Shown one piece after another: positions 7,100-20,167 of a stretch of 64,000 nucleotides of DNA; the first letter of the stretch is position 1; each line of letters starts with the position of its first letter. The stretch is from Curtobacterium pusillum. Lineage in GTDB: Bacteria; Actinomycetota; Actinomycetes; Actinomycetales; Microbacteriaceae. Where the stretch lies: the NCBI RefSeq assembly GCF_013359865.1, contig NZ_JABMCE010000086.1, positions 124,001 through 188,000 on the forward strand. The letters are read 5' to 3'. Both the position numbers and the translations under genes were made by a program. The notes under the pieces were generated by a model. It saw only the letters and a program-made list of their open reading frames with translations, ran no database searches and was not told the origin of the DNA.

Positions 7100-8566
7100 A
7101 TGACGATGCCGGCCGACCCCGTCGAGGACCTCTGGTCATCGGTCCTCGGACTCCTCTCGGAGGACGACCGCATCACCCCGCAGCTCCACGGCTTCCTCAA
7201 CCTCGTCGAGCCGAAGGGCGTCCTCGCCGGCACGCTGTACCTCGAGGTCCCGAACGACCTCACCCGCGGCATGCTCGAGCAGCGCATCCGCATCCCGATC
7301 ACCGAGGCCGTCTCCCGCATCGGTGACGACACGGTCGCGAACTTCGCCATCACGGTGAACCCGGACATGGCGTCGGAACCCCGCGTCGACCAGTCCGTGC
7401 CGACGAACGTGCCCGAGTACGCCGAGCCCGTGCAGGAAGCCGTCGAGCAGAGCGCGGCCCCCCGCCAGTACATCGAGGCACCGTTCGTCCCGAGCCAGAT
7501 CGACTCCCCGGGCACCGGCGGCCGCCCCGAGTCGCGGCTCAACCCGAAGTACAACTTCGACAACTTCGTCATCGGCTCGTCGAACCGGTTCGCCCACGCC
7601 GCCGCCGTCGCGGTCGCCGAGGCGCCGGCGAAGGCCTACAACCCGCTGTTCATCTACGGCGACTCGGGTCTCGGCAAGACGCACCTCCTGCACGCGATCG
7701 GCCACTACGCCGAGAGCCTCTACCCGGGGATCCGGGTGCGGTACGTGTCCAGCGAGGAGTTCACGAACGACTTCATCAACTCGATCGCGAACAACCGGTC
7801 GAACCAGTTCCAGCAGCGCTACCGCGACATCGACATCCTGCTGATCGACGACATCCAGTTCCTCCAGGGGAAGGACTCCACGCAGGAGGCCTTCTTCCAC
7901 ACGTTCAACACGCTGCACGACCACAACAAGCAGGTCGTCATCACGTCGGACGTCGCGCCGAAGCACCTCACCGGGTTCGAGGACCGGATGCGCTCCCGCT
8001 TCGAGTGGGGTCTCATCACCGACGTCCAGGCGCCGGACCTCGAGACGCGCATCGCGATCCTCCGCAAGAAGGCGCAGTCCGACCACCTCCAGGTGCCGGA
8101 CGACATCCTCGAGTTCATGGCCTCGAAGGTGTCGAGCAACATCCGGGAGCTCGAGGGGACGCTCATCCGCGTCACGGCCTTCGCGAGCCTCAACCGGACG
8201 GCCGTCGACATGGCCCTGGTGCAGACCGTCCTCAAGGACCTCATCACGCTCGACGACGACAACGTGATCGCGCCGACGGACATCATCAACCACACGGCGG
8301 AGTACTTCAAGCTCTCCGTGGACGACCTCTACGGGTCCTCCCGCTCGCAGGCGATCGCGACCGCACGGCAGATCGCGATGTACCTCTGCCGTGAGATGAC
8401 GAGCCTGTCGCTGCCGAAGATCGGACAGCTGTTCGGCAACCGCGACCACACCACGGTCATGTACGCGAACAAGAAGATCACGGAGCTCATGAAGGAGCGA
8501 CGTTCGATCTACAACCAGGTCACCGAGCTGACCTCGCGCATCAAGCAGGACCGCCGCTACCGCTGA
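7100..8566 (+). CDS. dnaA: Chromosomal replication initiator DnaA
   Basis: 488 aa from the ATG at 7100, preceded by AGGAGA; the open frame extends upstream to 6704 but without homology. Domain I is at residues 1-85, followed by a variable linker rich in Pro/Glu. The AAA+ part follows, with Walker A GDSGLGKTHLLHA and Walker B LLIDDIQFL. The C-terminal domain IV carries the DnaA signature CREMTSLSLPKIGQLFGNRD-HTTVMYA, which reads the 9-mer boxes. It initiates replication at oriC, just downstream. Confidence 0.98.
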   Translation: MTMPADPVEDLWSSVLGLLSEDDRITPQLHGFLNLVEPKGVLAGTLYLEVPNDLTRGMLEQRIRIPITEAVSRIGDDTVANFAITVNPDMASEPRVDQSVPTNVPEYAEPVQEAVEQSAAPRQYIEAPFVPSQIDSPGTGGRPESRLNPKYNFDNFVIGSSNRFAHAAAVAVAEAPAKAYNPLFIYGDSGLGKTHLLHAIGHYAESLYPGIRVRYVSSEEFTNDFINSIANNRSNQFQQRYRDIDILLIDDIQFLQGKDSTQEAFFHTFNTLHDHNKQVVITSDVAPKHLTGFEDRMRSRFEWGLITDVQAPDLETRIAILRKKAQSDHLQVPDDILEFMASKVSSNIRELEGTLIRVTAFASLNRTAVDMALVQTVLKDLITLDDDNVIAPTDIINHTAEYFKLSVDDLYGSSRSQAIATARQIAMYLCREMTSLSLPKIGQLFGNRDHTTVMYANKKITELMKERRSIYNQVTELTSRIKQDRRYR

Positions 8567-9031
8567 CAGGTTGCACCCCGCCGTGCACGCCTGATACGGC
8601 CTGGAGGCGCGGCCCGCGCCCGACGGATCGGCCCACTTCCGGGCGCATCCACCATCTGAGACGGTTCCATGCGCCGAACTTCCCACAGTGTGGAAAGCCT
8701 GTGGATAACTGTGGAGGACACGCCGCTCGGTTGTTCACAGCAGGAGGGTCACCTGTGGAAACTGGGGATGGAAGTGGATAGATGAGATTCCTTCATCCAG
8801 ATGCCGTCAACACACGACTCACAACTCACACGCTTGTAGTTCCCTGCGGCTGAGCGGCATCAACAGGGTTATCCACAGTGTGCACAGGCGTTAACACCAT
8901 TACTCCTGGTTAACGATTGATCTCAGCGGGCCAACCTTGTGGACGGCGGGATGACAAGAAATCCGGGCTCCGCCGGGCTGTGCCAGAATGGGGCGGCCGG
9001 ACAGTCCAACCGATCGACAGGGGTTCCAGCT
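8567..9031. other. oriC: Probable oriC between dnaA and dnaN
   Basis: 465-bp gap with perfect DnaA boxes TGTGGATAA (8700-8708, reverse) and TTATCCACA (8869-8877, forward). Near matches are TGTGGAAAG (8689-8697), TTGTTCACA (8731-8739), TGTGGAAAC (8754-8762), TGTGGACGG (8938-8946) and AGTGGATAG (8773-8781). The least GC-rich stretch is about 8886-8925, framed by two GTTAAC palindromes (8890-8895 and 8909-8914), a candidate unwinding element. A CCTGGAGGCGCGG repeat (8600-8612) follows the dnaA stop. Position and box density are the evidence; the exact initiation point is not visible. Confidence 0.85.
8600..8612 (+). repeat. Interspersed motif CCTGGAGGCGCGG, copy after dnaA
   Basis: Thirteen-base motif 33 bp after the dnaA stop, followed by GC-rich sequence (CCCGCGCC) with weak pairing. 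The same motif or its core occurs after gyrB, after tRNA-Ala, after pabA and in the terminator after the putrescine oxidase gene. Confidence 0.6.
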
Positions 9032-10177
9032 GTGAAGTTCGAGGTCAACCGGGACGTCTTCTCCGAAGCCGTCTCCTTCGCGGTGAAGCTCCTCCCACAG
9101 CGCACGACCCTCCCGATCCTCTCGGGCGTCCTCATCCACGCCGAGGGCGATCGGCTCACGCTCTCGTCGTTCGACTACGAGGTCTCGGCGCAGACGTCGA
9201 TCGCCGCGCAGATCGACGATCCCGGCACCGTGCTGGTCTCGGGCCGGCTGCTGAACGACATCGCGAGCCGCCTCCCGAACGCCCCGGTCACGTTCACCAC
9301 CGAGGAATCGAAGATCTCGGTCACCTGCGGATCGGCTCACTTCACGCTGCTGTCGATGCCGGTCGAGGAGTACCCGACCCTGCCGGAGATCGGCGCACAG
9401 ACGGGCGTCATCCCCGGCGACGCGTTCTCCGAGGCCGTGTCCCAGGTCGCCGTCGCCGCGAGTCGTGACGACGTCACCCCGGTCATCACCGGGGTGCAGC
9501 TCGAGGTCGGCGACAACGACCTCTCGCTCATCGCCACGGACCGCTACCGCGTCGCGGTCCGTACCATCGCCTGGGACTCCGGCCGCGTCGGCTCGGACCC
9601 CCTGCACGCGCTCGTCCCGGCCCGCACCCTGCAGGAGGTCGGCCGCACGTTCGGCTCGGCGTCCACCGTGTCCGTCTCGATCAGCGGCTCGTCGGACCGC
9701 GAGCTCATCGCGTTCCACGCGGACGACAAGACGGTCACGTCCCTGCTCATCAAGGGCAACTACCCGCCGGTCCGGCGGCTCTTCCCCGAGACCGTCGAGG
9801 ACCACGCGGTGATCAACACCGCGGAACTCGTCGAGGCGGTCCGACGGGTGTCCCTCGTCCTGGAGCGCGAAGCGGCGCTCCGGTTCTCCTTCACGGTCGA
9901 CGGGCTCACGCTCGAAGCGATCGGTTCCGAACAAGCGCAGGCGTCAGAGTCGATCAGTGCGTTGCTGACCGGTGAGGAAACGGTGGTCTCGCTGAAGCCC
10001 GCTTTCCTCCTGGACGGGTTGAATGCGGTGCACTCCGAGTTCGTCCGGATCTCCTTCACCAAGACGGAGAACCCCAACAAGCCGGGTCCGGTGCTCATCA
10101 CCGGGCAGACCTCGCAAGAGGCCCCGGCGACGGACGGATACCGGTACCTGCTGCAGCCCAATCTCCTGCTGCGGTAA
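9032..10177 (+). CDS. dnaN: DNA polymerase III sliding clamp (beta subunit)
   Basis: 381 aa from a GTG with AGGGG upstream; the in-frame ATG at 8939 lies inside oriC and was rejected. Three repeated clamp domains (about 1-120, 121-245, 246-381) make a dimeric ring that tethers DNA polymerase III to DNA. The N-terminus MKFEVNRDVFSEAVSFAVKL and the C-terminal YLLQPNLLLR are family-typical (bacterial clamps usually end in MPMR-like residues; here PNLLLR, as in actinobacteria). Follows oriC in the standard dnaA-dnaN order. Confidence 0.96.
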   Translation: MKFEVNRDVFSEAVSFAVKLLPQRTTLPILSGVLIHAEGDRLTLSSFDYEVSAQTSIAAQIDDPGTVLVSGRLLNDIASRLPNAPVTFTTEESKISVTCGSAHFTLLSMPVEEYPTLPEIGAQTGVIPGDAFSEAVSQVAVAASRDDVTPVITGVQLEVGDNDLSLIATDRYRVAVRTIAWDSGRVGSDPLHALVPARTLQEVGRTFGSASTVSVSISGSSDRELIAFHADDKTVTSLLIKGNYPPVRRLFPETVEDHAVINTAELVEAVRRVSLVLEREAALRFSFTVDGLTLEAIGSEQAQASESISALLTGEETVVSLKPAFLLDGLNAVHSEFVRISFTKTENPNKPGPVLITGQTSQEAPATDGYRYLLQPNLLLR

Positions 10178-10247
10178 GCGCAACAGCCGAACACTGCGCT
10201 GACGCGCCACCCCTGCATCAGCGCGACGACGAACAGAAGAGGAAATC

Positions 10248-11135
10248 ATGCACATCGGTCTTGTCGGCCTCGGTCGCATGGGCAACAACATGCGTGCCCG
10301 TCTCCGCAACGCAGGCATCGAGGTCACCGGGTACGACGCCAACCCCGCCGTCTCCGATGTCGCCAGCCTCGCCGAACTCGCGAGCGCGCTCCCCGAGGGC
10401 CAGAAGCTCGTGTGGGTCATGGTCCCGCACGGCAAGATCACCGACGACGTGATCACCGAGCTCACCGACGTCCTGGGCGAGGGCGACCTCGTCATCGACG
10501 GCGGCAACTCGAAGTGGCTCGACGACACCAAGCACGCCGAGCAGCTCGCCGCGAAGGGCATCCGCTACGTCGACGCCGGTGTCTCCGGTGGCGTCTGGGG
10601 CAAGGAGAACGGGTACGGCCTCATGGTCGGCGGTGACGTCAAGGACGTCGAGTTCGCCATGCCGGTCTTCGACGCGCTCCGTCCCGAGGGCCCGCGCGAA
10701 GAGGGCTTCTCGCACGCCGGCGGCATCGGCGCGGGCCACTACGCGAAGATGGTCCACAACGGCATCGAGTACGCCATCATGCAGGCGTACGGCGAGGGGT
10801 ACGAGCTCCTCGAGGCGAAGGACATCATCCACGACGTCCCCGCCGTCTTCGCCGGATGGCAGCGCGGCACGGTCGTCCGTTCCTGGCTGCTCGACCTCCT
10901 CGTCCTCGCGATCAACGAGGACCCGAAGCTCGACGAGCTCGAGGGCTACGTCGACGACTCGGGCGAGGGTCGCTGGACCCTGGAAGAGGCGATCGAGCTC
11001 GCGGTGCCGATGCCCGCGCTCTCCGCGGCGATGTTCGCGCGCTTCGTCTCGCGTCAGGGCAGCGAGTCGCCGACGATGAAGGCCGTCGCCGCGCTCCGCA
11101 ACCAGTTCGGCGGCCACGCCGTCAAGAAGGCGTAG
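10248..11135 (+). CDS. gnd: 6-phosphogluconate dehydrogenase, decarboxylating (short, YqeC/GndA type)
   Basis: 295 aa, the short form, with AGAAGAGG before its ATG. It oxidises 6-phosphogluconate to ribulose 5-phosphate and CO2. The Rossmann motif is GLVGLGRMGNNM, then VIDGGNSKWLDD and DAGVSGGVWGKENGYGLM, the substrate-binding loop SGGVWG, and the catalytic lysine region GHYAKMVHNGIEYA. Short forms often prefer NAD; coenzyme preference here is not proved. Its position between dnaN and recF is the one seen in many actinobacteria. Confidence 0.93.
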   Translation: MHIGLVGLGRMGNNMRARLRNAGIEVTGYDANPAVSDVASLAELASALPEGQKLVWVMVPHGKITDDVITELTDVLGEGDLVIDGGNSKWLDDTKHAEQLAAKGIRYVDAGVSGGVWGKENGYGLMVGGDVKDVEFAMPVFDALRPEGPREEGFSHAGGIGAGHYAKMVHNGIEYAIMQAYGEGYELLEAKDIIHDVPAVFAGWQRGTVVRSWLLDLLVLAINEDPKLDELEGYVDDSGEGRWTLEEAIELAVPMPALSAAMFARFVSRQGSESPTMKAVAALRNQFGGHAVKKA

Positions 11136-11165
11136 TCCCACCGGGGCAACCCGGCCACGGCCCGC

Positions 11166-12401
11166 GTGCACGTCGACCACCTGCAACTCACGGACTTCCG
11201 GAACTACCGGGAGGCCGAGGTCGACCTCGCACGCGGGCCGAACCTGTTCGTCGGGCGGAACGGACAGGGCAAGACGAACCTCGTCGAGGCGATCGGGTAC
11301 CTGTCGACACTCGGCTCGCACCGGGTCCCGACCGACGCCGCCCTCGTGCGCCAGGGTTGCGACGCGGCGATCGTCCGCGCTCGGCTCGCTCACGAGGACC
11401 GCAGCATCCTCGCCGAGGTGCAGATCAACCGCACCGGATCGAACCGCGCCCAGGTGAACCGGGCGGCGATCAAGCCGCGCGAGCTCCCGCGGTACTGCAC
11501 GAGCGTGCTCTTCGCCCCCGAGGACCTCGCCCTCGTGCGTGGCGAACCGGCGGGCCGGCGCCGGATGCTCGACGAACTCCTCGGCCAGATCGCCCCGCGC
11601 ATGCAGGGGGTCCTCGCCGACTACGACAGGACGCTCCGGCAGCGGAACACCCTCCTGAAGTCCGCGCGGGCGACCGGCGCCAAGGCTGGATCGCTCGCGA
11701 CGCTCGACGTCTGGGACGACCGCCTCGTGTCGTTCGGGGCCGAGATCATCGCAGCGCGCGACCACCTCACGCGCCGACTGGCGCCCTTCGTGGCGGAGTC
11801 CTACGCGACCGTCGCCGGCGAGCGGCACGAGGCCTCGATCGCCGGAGTGCTGAGCGTCCGAGGCGGTGACCCCGAGGATGCGGCGGCAACGGACGCCGTG
11901 TTCGGGACACCCGATGAGCCAGTTACAGTCGCGACAGCAGCCGATGCATTCCGTGCTGCGCTCGAGCGTCGTCGGCGCGATGAACTCGATCGCGGCTTGA
12001 CGCTCGTCGGGCCGCACCGTGACGACGTGCTCTTCCAGCTGAACGGGTTACCGGCTCGCGGTTACGCCAGTCACGGCGAGTCGTGGTCGTTCGCGCTCGC
12101 GGTGCAACTGGCCAGCGCCTCGATCCTCCGGGCGGAGTCGAGCCTCGGCGACCCGATCATCATCCTCGACGACGTGTTCGCCGAACTCGACGAATCGCGA
12201 CGGGAGCGCCTGGCCGGAGCGGTCGCCGACTACGAGCAGGTGCTCATCACCGCGGCGGTCTTCGGCGACGTGCCCGATCAGCTCGCGGCGCACACCGTGC
12301 GGATCGAGGCCGGCACGATCGTGACCGACGAGGCGGAGCCGAGCCGCGCCCCCCGTCCCACCGAAGCGACGGCGGACCACGAGACGGAAGTCGGCGCCTG
12401 A
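11166..12401 (+). CDS. recF: DNA replication and repair protein RecF
   Basis: 411 aa SMC-like ATPase that loads RecA at single-strand gaps. Walker A is GRNGQGKTNLVEAIGYLSTL (P-loop near residue 32-39), the N-terminus LQLTDFRNYREAEVDL is typical, and the ABC signature and Walker B lie near the C-terminus (SFALAVQLASA; PIIILDDVFAELDE). The GTG start has little Shine-Dalgarno complementarity, consistent with expression from the gnd message 30 nt upstream. The stop overlaps the next ATG by 1 nt. Confidence 0.95.
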   Translation: MHVDHLQLTDFRNYREAEVDLARGPNLFVGRNGQGKTNLVEAIGYLSTLGSHRVPTDAALVRQGCDAAIVRARLAHEDRSILAEVQINRTGSNRAQVNRAAIKPRELPRYCTSVLFAPEDLALVRGEPAGRRRMLDELLGQIAPRMQGVLADYDRTLRQRNTLLKSARATGAKAGSLATLDVWDDRLVSFGAEIIAARDHLTRRLAPFVAESYATVAGERHEASIAGVLSVRGGDPEDAAATDAVFGTPDEPVTVATAADAFRAALERRRRDELDRGLTLVGPHRDDVLFQLNGLPARGYASHGESWSFALAVQLASASILRAESSLGDPIIILDDVFAELDESRRERLAGAVADYEQVLITAAVFGDVPDQLAAHTVRIEAGTIVTDEAEPSRAPRPTEATADHETEVGA

Positions 12402-12901
12402 TGCCGAAGCCGTGGAAGCCCACCGAGCCCTCCCGGGTCTACCGCCACCTCCGCGCCGTCTTCGGCGACCCGTCCAAGCGCGGTGTCGATGCCCGACGCC
12501 GTCGCGTGAACGGCCTCGACGCCGACTCGGTCCCGTACGGACGCGGCCGCGAGCCCAAGGGTCTGGGCGACGTCGTCGGCTCCCTCGCCCAGGAGCTCGG
12601 CTGGACCGAGCCCCTCGCCCGCTCCGAACTGTTCGTGGACTGGCCCGCCGTGGTCGGCGACGAGCTCGCGAAGCACTCCCGTCCGATGACCATCGACGAC
12701 GGCGCACTCGTCATCCGGTGCGACTCGACGGCGTGGGCGACGCAGCTCCGGCTGATGCGCAGCACCATCACGACGACCATCGCCGAGCGGCACCCGGAGG
12801 CCGGCGTGCAGTCGATCAGGGTTTCGGGCCCGGACGCCCCCACCTGGAAACGCGGCCCCAGGACGGTCCAGGGGCGCGGTCCCCGCGACACCTACGGTTG
12901 A
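12401..12901 (+). CDS. dciA: DciA-like DUF721 protein
   Basis: 166 aa. The C-terminal half is a DUF721/DciA domain (LAQELGWTEPL...FVDWPAVVGDELAKH...LVIRCDSTAWATQLRL). DciA is the ancestral loader or operator of replicative helicase DnaB and is essential in mycobacteria, where the gene also lies between recF and gyrB. The N-terminal 60 residues are basic and unstructured-looking (DARRRRVNG). ATG overlaps the recF stop codon (TGATG). Confidence 0.88.
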   Translation: MPKPWKPTEPSRVYRHLRAVFGDPSKRGVDARRRRVNGLDADSVPYGRGREPKGLGDVVGSLAQELGWTEPLARSELFVDWPAVVGDELAKHSRPMTIDDGALVIRCDSTAWATQLRLMRSTITTTIAERHPEAGVQSIRVSGPDAPTWKRGPRTVQGRGPRDTYG

Positions 12902-12976
12902 GCCGACGAAATCATCCTCTGGTGCCAGATTCGGCCCCTGAACGGCCGATTTCAACCCTGTACGAGGGGGTCCTGA

Positions 12977-15037
<2,061 letters not shown>

Positions 15038-15125
15038 GCCTGGAGGCGCGGCGTGAGCTGCGCGGACCAGTCCTGACCACCTGTGGTCGCGCCCGGCGCG
15101 ACTGACGGAACCACAGCCTCCAGGC
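15038..15125. repeat. Inverted pair of the CCTGGAGGC repeat between gyrB and gyrA
   Basis: GCCTGGAGGC (15038-15047), directly after the gyrB stop, is the exact inverse of GCCTCCAGGC (15116-15125), 24 bp before the gyrA ATG. The arms bracket 68 bp and nearly the whole intergenic gap, so a large stem-loop in the gyrB-gyrA message is possible. Confidence 0.75.
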
Positions 15126-15149
15126 TGTGCAGAAAGGGAACGAAGCCAC

Positions 15150-17790
<2,641 letters not shown>

Positions 17791-17798
<8 letters not shown>

Positions 17799-18198
17799 TG
17801 TCGCCGAGAAGCTCCAGAAGAAGGCGAAGCGTCCCGTCGGCACCCGCCAGGTCCGACTGCGGCTCGTGTACGTCGACTTCTGGTCGATGGTGAAGCTCAG
17901 CTTCCTCATCGCCCTGGCCGGCTCGATCGTGATCGTGGTCGCCACCGCCCTGGTCTGGGTCATCCTCAACCAGACGGGTGTCTTCACCCAGATCGACGCC
18001 CTGCTGAAGGACGTCACCGGGCAGAACAACTACTCGATCATGGACCAGTTCTCGCTGGGCCAGGTGCTCGGGTTCTCCATCGTCGTGGGCATCCTCAACG
18101 TGGTCGTCGGCACCGTGCTCGGCGCCATCGTGAGCGTCCTCTACAACCTCAGTGTGCGGATCACCGGCGGCCTGCTCGTCGGCTTCACGAACAACTGA
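17791..18198 (+). CDS. DUF3566 membrane protein
   Basis: 135 aa, beginning within the last codons of gyrA. The first 30 residues are basic ([19 protein letters not shown]). Two long hydrophobic segments follow: about 40-67 ([20 protein letters not shown]) and about 90-120 ([19 protein letters not shown]). DUF3566 proteins follow gyrA in nearly all actinobacteria (Rv0007 in M. tuberculosis) and their function is not established. The overlap implies co-expression with gyrase. Confidence 0.88.
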
Positions 18199-18230
18199 CA
18201 CACCCGGTCCGGATGGGCCGACCGCTCGAT

Positions 18231-18259
18231 TTCGTTCTGCGGCATCGGTACGGTAGGCT
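18231..18259 (+). promoter_or_regulatory. Candidate promoter of tRNA-Ile/tRNA-Ala
   Basis: TTCGTT (18231-18236) and TAGGCT (18254-18259) are separated by 17 bp, ending 14 bp before the tRNA-Ile gene. No ribosome-binding site or frame follows, consistent with a stable-RNA promoter. Confidence 0.55.
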
Positions 18260-18273
18260 TTCATCCGGTCTGA

Positions 18274-18350
18274 GGGGCTATAGCTCAGGCGGTTAGAGCG
18301 CTTCGCTGATAACGAAGAGGTCCAAGGTTCAAGTCCTTGTAGCCCCACCA
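18274..18350 (+). tRNA. ileT: tRNA-Ile (anticodon GAT)
   Basis: 77 nt with a 7-bp acceptor stem (GGGGCTA with TAGCCCC), anticodon arm CTTCG-CTGATAA-CGAAG (anticodon GAT at 18308-18310), T-arm GGTTCAAGTCC and an encoded CCA end. Lies after gyrA and before tRNA-Ala as in other actinobacteria. Confidence 0.97.
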
Positions 18351-18383
18351 TCTCCCTCCGACGTCCAGTACGCTGAACGTCTC

Positions 18384-18456
18384 GGGGCCTTAGCTCAGTT
18401 GGTAGAGCGCCTGCTTTGCAAGCAGGATGTCAGGAGTTCGATTCTCCTAGGCTCCA
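18384..18456 (+). tRNA. alaT: tRNA-Ala (anticodon TGC)
   Basis: 73 nt. Acceptor GGGGCCT pairs with AGGCTCC (one G-U pair), the anticodon arm is CCTGC-TTTGCAA-GCAGG with TGC at 18417-18419, and the T-loop is GTTCGATTC. CCA is not encoded. Shares the promoter of tRNA-Ile, 33 bp upstream. Confidence 0.97.
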
Positions 18457-18870
18457 CTCCACTCTGGACGACCCTGCTGCGGTCGTTCCTCCCTCCGCCG
18501 GGTCGTTCCGTCGTGCTTGTCTGCGCCTTCGGCGCTCCGCTCCGCGATGGGGGCGTTCGGTAGGTCGGCGTGCCTCTGCTGGCTTTGTCCGAGGTTCGAA
18601 ATCTCGGCATCTCGCGACGGGGCCGGTCCGGTTCGTGGGACCTCGGTGGACGTGAGCGGCGGGTTGTGGTGCCTCGCGGGGGGGGGGCGGGGGCGGACTG
18701 GAGGCGCGGCGCGCGGCTGGCGCGCGCCTCCCGGCCGGCGGGGCGAGACGCCGTGATCGCAGTATCTGGGGCCCTCGGTGCCACTGCGCGGCGTGTTGTG
18801 CGAACTCGGCGGATACCCGGTGGCGCGTTGTGTGAGCTCGCGTTCGCGGGAGCGCGGCGGGACGACGAAA
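18457..18870. other. Gene-free stretch with poly-G tract and repeat
   Basis: About 410 bp between tRNA-Ala and the terminator of the next leftward gene. Open frames here have no family-like content. It contains a run of ten G at 18678-18687, a CTGGAGGCGCGG repeat copy (18698-18709) and, 13 bp later, a loosely inverted GCGCGCCTCCCGG. Confidence 0.6.
18697..18734. repeat. Interspersed motif ACTGGAGGCGCGG with imperfect inverted arm
   Basis: ACTGGAGGCGCGG (18697-18709) followed by GCGCGCCTCCCGG (18722-18734) can fold as an imperfect hairpin with GC-rich loop. Same core as the copies after dnaA, gyrB and the putrescine oxidase gene. Confidence 0.55.
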
Positions 18871-18892
18871 GGCCCCGGCGGATGCCGGGGCC
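18871..18892 (-). terminator. Hairpin terminator of the 18912-19502 gene
   Basis: GGCCCCGGC, loop GGAT, GCCGGGGCC: a perfect 9-bp stem followed on the minus strand by TTTCG. It starts 20 bp beyond the stop codon of the leftward gene. Confidence 0.75.
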
Positions 18893-18911
18893 CTTCGTAC
18901 GAACCGGGAGG

Positions 18912-19502
18912 TCAGGCGGCAGGCTTCTCCGCCGTGTCGGCGTCGTCCGCGACCCAGAGGTCGTCGTCGGCGCGCAGCGTCTGGTACGCCGCGTACGCGG
19001 CACCCGCGACGGCGACAACGCCGACCACGATGAGCGCGACCCCGCCGAACCCGATGCCCTTCTTCTTCTGCGCCGCGGCCGAGAAGTGCTTGGCCGCCGC
19101 CTTCTTGGCGTTCTTGCCCTTGCTGCCCTTCTTCTGGGCGTCCTTCACGATCTTCTGGACCCGGGGGTCCTTCGCGAGGTCGACCACGCTCAGCACCGAG
19201 CCAGCGGTGGACACCAGGCCCGGGACCACCTCGGACTGGAAGCGGTGCGAAGCGTTCTGCGCGGCACTCGTCGCAGCGTGCACGCCCGTGGCGACAACCG
19301 GCCGGATGCCGTTGTCGATCGCGTTCTGCACTCGCGGAGCGATGTCCTTGCGGGCGGCGTCCGCAGCGTTGGACCGGGCCTCCGCCAAGATCGCGTTCGC
19401 GTGCTCGAGGACCTTGCGCTGCTCGCCGAGGAGCGAGGCGGTCTGGCCCTTGAGCTTCTTGATCTGCTTCCGACGCTTGCGCGGGATCTCGATCGTCGTC
19501 AT
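18912..19502 (-). CDS. Basic, Ala-rich single-pass membrane protein of unknown function
   Basis: 196 aa from the ATG at 19502 with GGAGG seven bases upstream. I do not recognise the family. The first 20 residues are strongly basic (PRKRRKQIKKLKG), followed by a helical Ala-rich region with possible coiled coil (EQRKVLEHANAILAEARSNA), a Lys-rich stretch (about 133-160) and one hydrophobic segment near the C-terminus (GGVALIVVGVVAVAGAAYAA, about 164-183), ending in an acidic tail. A C-terminally anchored protein that may bind nucleic acid or membranes is compatible with this; it is unproved. Divergent from the peptidyl-prolyl isomerase gene. Confidence 0.75.
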   Translation of the reverse strand: MTTIEIPRKRRKQIKKLKGQTASLLGEQRKVLEHANAILAEARSNAADAARKDIAPRVQNAIDNGIRPVVATGVHAATSAAQNASHRFQSEVVPGLVSTAGSVLSVVDLAKDPRVQKIVKDAQKKGSKGKNAKKAAAKHFSAAAQKKKGIGFGGVALIVVGVVAVAGAAYAAYQTLRADDDLWVADDADTAEKPAA

Positions 19503-19619
19503 CTGGTACCTCCATCGGATCGGCGTGGCTCCCATCCTGCCACCCGACCGCCTGACAGGTCACGGAGCCTCACCTGTGGGATCCGTCTGACCATCAGTAG
19601 TACATGCGAGAATCGGAAC

Positions 19620-20159
19620 ATGTCTCTGCACACCGCTGTCGCAACGATCCACACGAACAAGGGCGACATCCGCGTCAACCTGTTCGGCAACCACGCCCCC
19701 AAGACCGTCAAGAACTTCGTCGACCTCGCGACGGGCAAGCAGGAGTGGACGCACCCCGGCACCGGCAAGGTCTCGACCGACAAGCTCTACGACGGTGTCA
19801 TCTTCCACCGCATCATCAAGGACTTCATGATCCAGGGCGGCGACCCGCTCGGCCAGGGCATCGGCGGCCCGGGCTACCGCTTCGACGACGAGATCTCCCC
19901 GGAGCTCACCTTCCAGAACCCGTACATCTTCGCCATGGCCAATGCCGGCATCCAGGGTGGCCGCGGTACGAACGGCTCGCAGTTCTTCATCACCACGGTG
20001 GCGACGCCGTGGCTGCAGGGCAAGCACACCATCTTCGGCGAGGTCGCGGACGACGAGTCCCGCGCCGTCGTCGACGCGATCGAGGGCGTTGCCACCGACG
20101 GCCGTGACAAGCCGCTCGAGGACGTCGTCATCCAGAGCATCGACGTCGAGGACGTCTGA
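19620..20159 (+). CDS. ppiA: Cyclophilin-type peptidyl-prolyl cis-trans isomerase
   Basis: 179 aa, cytoplasmic (no signal peptide). Catalyses proline cis-trans isomerisation during folding. Catalytic and binding residues are visible in VIFHRIIKDFMIQGGDP (the arginine of FHR), GTNGSQFFITT and WLQGKHTIFGEV. Cyclophilin length and C-terminus are complete. GAGAAT six bases before the ATG and no Shine-Dalgarno sequence suggest a leaderless message. The next gene follows after 8 nt. Same position as ppiA downstream of gyrA/tRNA-Ala in mycobacteria. Confidence 0.95.
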   Translation: MSLHTAVATIHTNKGDIRVNLFGNHAPKTVKNFVDLATGKQEWTHPGTGKVSTDKLYDGVIFHRIIKDFMIQGGDPLGQGIGGPGYRFDDEISPELTFQNPYIFAMANAGIQGGRGTNGSQFFITTVATPWLQGKHTIFGEVADDESRAVVDAIEGVATDGRDKPLEDVVIQSIDVEDV

Positions 20160-20167
20160 GCCACCAC

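Noticed and set aside
8761-8810. Short tandem trinucleotide-like stretch (GATAGATGAGAT) as a DnaA-trio element in oriC
   Set aside because: Too short and imperfect to distinguish from chance; kept only as part of the general oriC call.
18430-19563. Overlapping frames in the gap after tRNA-Ala and across 18912-19502
   Set aside because: Arg/Pro/Gly-rich translations with no ribosome-binding site; only the minus-strand 196-aa frame with a membrane segment and GGAGG is credible.
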